Positions 61,816 through 64,000 of a stretch of DNA of 64,000 nt are shown one piece after another. Position 1 is the first letter of the stretch, and each line of letters opens with the position of its first letter. Both the position numbers and the translations under genes were made by a program. A model generated the notes under the pieces. That model was not told the DNA's origin. It saw nothing but the letters and a program-made list of their open reading frames with translations, and did not search any database. The DNA is taken from contig NZ_CAJHAJ010000002.1 of NCBI RefSeq assembly GCF_904846345.1, forward strand, positions 512,069 to 576,068. Reading direction: 5' to 3'. The stretch comes from Psychrobacter maritimus (GTDB lineage: Bacteria > Pseudomonadota > Gammaproteobacteria > Pseudomonadales > Moraxellaceae).

Positions 61816-62326
61816 AGATTAGGTAGACTCTTTATGAATATTGGCTAAAAGAACTGCGTTATTTAGCAAAATAGCGCATTCGCATTTGTGCCACTCATAC
61901 GTTATAATACATTTGACGTTGTTTAGATAACATAAATTTACCTTAAGCACACTGATAGTCATATATTGAACACTTCTAGTAATATATGATAGTAAGCAGT
62001 AGGTTTAGTGGTTTTAAATGATTGGTTATATAAACGACTGAGATTTATACATGATAAGCAGATGCGAGCGATGAAATTATAAAATTAACAGATGAATTTG
62101 CCGTTTGCGTTGAATCATGACTTTATAGATAGCAGTCCTAGAACAGCATCAATCATATAAAACTAACAGAAGATTTTGAATAAAAGCCATTATGTCCTAC
62201 TTAATGGCTTTTTTCGTCTTTAGATTCTTTCATCTTAAGACATTGTTTTCGAGCAGCGTCTTGTAAGACCTAATTTTTATCATTCAAAATAATGACAGCC
62301 AATTATGTTGGTTAAGGACAGTTTAT
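61816..62326. other. Intergenic, 511 bp
   Basis: It holds a terminator for the LysR gene or for both strands (62182-62216) and the putP promoter region. The rest is AT-rich without a gene. Confidence 0.45.
62182..62216 (+). terminator. Rho-independent terminator upstream of putP
   Basis: AAAAGCCATTA (62182-62192) pairs with TAATGGCTTTT (62202-62212), followed by more T. It lies 370 bp after the LysR stop and 110 bp before putP. Confidence 0.85.
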
Positions 62327-63826
62327 ATGAACGGAGTTTCTAGTGGCGTGATGATATCACTTGGCGCCTATTTCTTAGTGATGATTGGGATTGGCATTTA
62401 TGCTTATTTTAAGCAAGCCAATGATACTGAAGGCTATATGCTTGGTGGTCGTAGTTTAGGCCCTGCAGTCACTGCCTTATCAGCAGGCGCATCGGACATG
62501 TCGGGCTGGTTACTACTTGGTTTGCCAGGTGCTATGTACGCTGACGGTGTCGTCAGTGCATGGATTGCCATTGGTTTAACCTTGGGTGCTTTTCTAAACT
62601 ATCTTATCGTGGCGCCGCGCCTTCGTGTTTATACCGAAGTCGCTGATAACGCCATCACTTTACCGGATTATTTTGCCAACCGCTTTGAAGACAAGTCGCA
62701 TTTGCTACGTGTCATCTCTGCCGTGGTTATTATCTTATTCTTTACCGTTTATACCGCTGCCAGTTTAGTCGGTGGTGGTAAACTTTTCGAAAGCTCGTTA
62801 AATCTTTCTTATAGTACAGGTCTATGGGTAACCGCAGGTGTCGTCGTTGCTTATACGCTATTTGGTGGTTTCTTAGCGGTATCGATGACTGACTTTGTAC
62901 AGGGTATCATCATGCTGTTTGCCATGGTGATTGTGCCTATTGTCGCCTTGACCGACCTTGGTGGTGTGTCGGCAACGACCAATGCTATTAGAGCCATTGA
63001 CCCTAGTATGCTAGATATCACTAGCGGGATGACGGTACTGGGAATTGTATCGCTACTCGCTTGGGGGCTTGGTTATTTTGGTCAGCCGCATATTATCGTC
63101 CGTTTTATGGCCATTCGCTCAGTAAAAGATATCCCCACTGCCCGTAATATCGGTATGAGCTGGATGATTATCAGCCTTATCGGTGCTTGTGTGACAGGTA
63201 TCGCTGGTCGCGCCTATGTACAAAAAACGGCAATGACATTAGACGACCCTGAAACCATCTTTTTGGTCTTTACCCAGTTCTTGTTCCATCCACTGGTATC
63301 GGGTTTCTTATTAGCCGCCATTCTAGCCGCTATTATGAGTACGATTTCCTCTCAACTACTCGTGGTATCAAGCTCATTGACTAAGGATGTTTATAAGCTA
63401 TTCTTTGATAGAGATGCGCCAGAAGCGCGTCAAGTATTGGTTGGTCGACTCTCAGTTGTCGTGGTTGCTGTAGTCGCAATTCTACTTGCTTCGAACCCAG
63501 AAAGTTCTGTACTCAGCTTAGTATCTAACGCTTGGGCAGGATTTGGTGCAGCATTTGGACCACTGGTTATTTTCAGCCTCACATGGCGTCGTATGAACCG
63601 TAACGGTGCCGTTGCTGGTATGGTGGTCGGTGCATTGACTGTTATCTTATGGGTTTACGGTCCTTTCCAGATGAATGGTGTGCCATTAAATAGCTGGTTA
63701 TACGCTATCGTACCAGGCTTTATCTTAAGTACCATCGCTATTTTTGCCGTGAGTATCATGACTGGTGGTCCAAGACCTTCAGTATCGGCAAAATTTGAAG
63801 AGATGGAAATGAACTTAGATAAATAA
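62327..63826 (+). CDS. putP: Sodium/proline symporter
   Basis: A 499-residue protein of the SSS family with about 13 membrane helices. Na+-site and signature stretches: GGRSLGPAVTALSAGASDMSGWLLLGLPGAMY (about 40-72), GFLAVSMTDFVQGIIMLFAM and AIMSTISSQLLVVSSSLTKDVYK. It imports proline with sodium across the inner membrane, for use as carbon, nitrogen or osmolyte. AAGGACAGTTTAT precedes the ATG. No putA is next to it. The 3' side is cut off by an IS3-family element. Confidence 0.95.
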   Translation: MNGVSSGVMISLGAYFLVMIGIGIYAYFKQANDTEGYMLGGRSLGPAVTALSAGASDMSGWLLLGLPGAMYADGVVSAWIAIGLTLGAFLNYLIVAPRLRVYTEVADNAITLPDYFANRFEDKSHLLRVISAVVIILFFTVYTAASLVGGGKLFESSLNLSYSTGLWVTAGVVVAYTLFGGFLAVSMTDFVQGIIMLFAMVIVPIVALTDLGGVSATTNAIRAIDPSMLDITSGMTVLGIVSLLAWGLGYFGQPHIIVRFMAIRSVKDIPTARNIGMSWMIISLIGACVTGIAGRAYVQKTAMTLDDPETIFLVFTQFLFHPLVSGFLLAAILAAIMSTISSQLLVVSSSLTKDVYKLFFDRDAPEARQVLVGRLSVVVVAVVAILLASNPESSVLSLVSNAWAGFGAAFGPLVIFSLTWRRMNRNGAVAGMVVGALTVILWVYGPFQMNGVPLNSWLYAIVPGFILSTIAIFAVSIMTGGPRPSVSAKFEEMEMNLDK

Positions 63827-63881
63827 GTAGTTTTTATTCATTATTGTATGACAAAGAAAAACCTCGCTAATTGTGAACCGA

Positions 63882-63917
63882 CCCCCATAAGTTGGACACA
63901 ACTTATGGGGGTATTTT
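63882..63917 (+). terminator. Hairpin with T-run inside the IS left end
   Basis: CCCCCATAAGTTG (63882-63894) pairs with CAACTTATGGGGG (63899-63911) with loop GACA, then TATTTTT. It ends just before orfA's start. It could stop transcription reading in from putP. Confidence 0.65.
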
Positions 63918-63918
63918 T

Positions 63919-64000
63919 ATGCGTTACGATCTAGACTTTAAGATGCAAGTCATCGCATACTATCGGCAAGGACATACCGGACTTGCCACAAGTGAGAAGT
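63919..64000 (+). CDS. IS3-family transposase OrfA, 5' part
   Basis: 27 codons from ATG 63919, cut by the window edge: MRYDLDFKMQVIAYYRQGHT, then GLATSEK. The K-M-Q-V-I-x-Y-Y-x-x-G pattern is the first helix of the IS150-group OrfA helix-turn-helix. In intact elements OrfA and OrfAB are joined by frameshifting. Confidence 0.8.
   Translation, partial: MRYDLDFKMQVIAYYRQGHTGLATSEK

Larger units (their letters stand above)
63874..64000 (+). mobile_element. Left end of an IS3-family insertion sequence (partial)
   Basis: TGAACCGACCCCCATAAGTTGGAC at the left is the type of IR found in IS3-family (IS150-like) elements, followed by the start of orfA. The element runs off the window. The IR overlaps a 13-bp perfect hairpin (63882-63894 with 63899-63911). 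Confidence 0.85.

Noticed and set aside
1..64000. CRISPR array, rRNA genes, origin of replication or prophage
   Set aside because: I found no regular spaced repeats, rRNA, DnaA-box cluster or phage structural genes. The short tandem repeats are in direct contact without spacers.

Overview
The window looks like chromosome of a Psychrobacter or close relative (Moraxellaceae, Gammaproteobacteria). It is AT-rich, with many short hairpin-plus-T-run terminators. It carries scattered type II secretion genes, a split FimV-like locus, a leuC-leuD-leuB cluster under a divergent LysR gene, and proteins carrying Asn-rich or Gln-rich low-complexity inserts. The genus assignment rests on recognised protein families and style, not on a database search.

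Layout. 1-1522: the end of a RidA-family gene and a DadA-like D-amino-acid dehydrogenase. 1878-10341: four minus-strand genes read as UvrD-type helicase, TerB-domain protein, BrxD-like P-loop ATPase and Lhr/BrxHI-like helicase. This is the best candidate for an unusual defence or DNA-processing system here: it has BREX-type motor proteins but no visible methylase, PglZ or nuclease. 10640-23547: housekeeping genes (ychF, dgt, tatD, trmO, fpr), two TetR regulators, the type II secretion minor pseudopilins gspH-I-J-K and, apart from them, gspE. 23685-23771: tRNA-Leu(CAA) with a clear promoter and terminator.

24128-32810 is an accessory stretch downstream of that tRNA. It holds a lipoprotein alkyl sulfatase, a divergent AraC regulator with a MITE-like element between them, an unknown lipoprotein, a truncated AlpA-like gene, a SnoaL-like plus aldehyde dehydrogenase operon, and a second inverted-repeat element. 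No integrase is visible. 32811-35192: an acidic unknown protein and an NhaC antiporter.

35282-44603 is a phenylalanine/tyrosine catabolic region: PhhB, PhhA, Hpd, LysR regulator, aromatic aminotransferase, FahA, a VOC protein, IclR regulator and MaiA. Together these take phenylalanine to fumarate and acetoacetate, except that homogentisate dioxygenase (HmgA) is absent from the window. 45370-53978: dinB, queA, the two halves of a FimV-like protein separated by one in-frame stop, asparaginase, truA and infA. 54406-60508: L,D-transpeptidase and the leucine genes leuB, leuD and leuC with a lipoprotein gene between leuD and leuB. 60943-63826: LysR regulator and the PutP symporter. The window ends in the left end of an IS3-family insertion sequence that appears to have landed in the putP terminator.

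Short tandem duplications sit at several gene boundaries, including three that contain a stop codon (hpd, LysR, maiA) and one that contains the start codon (truA).
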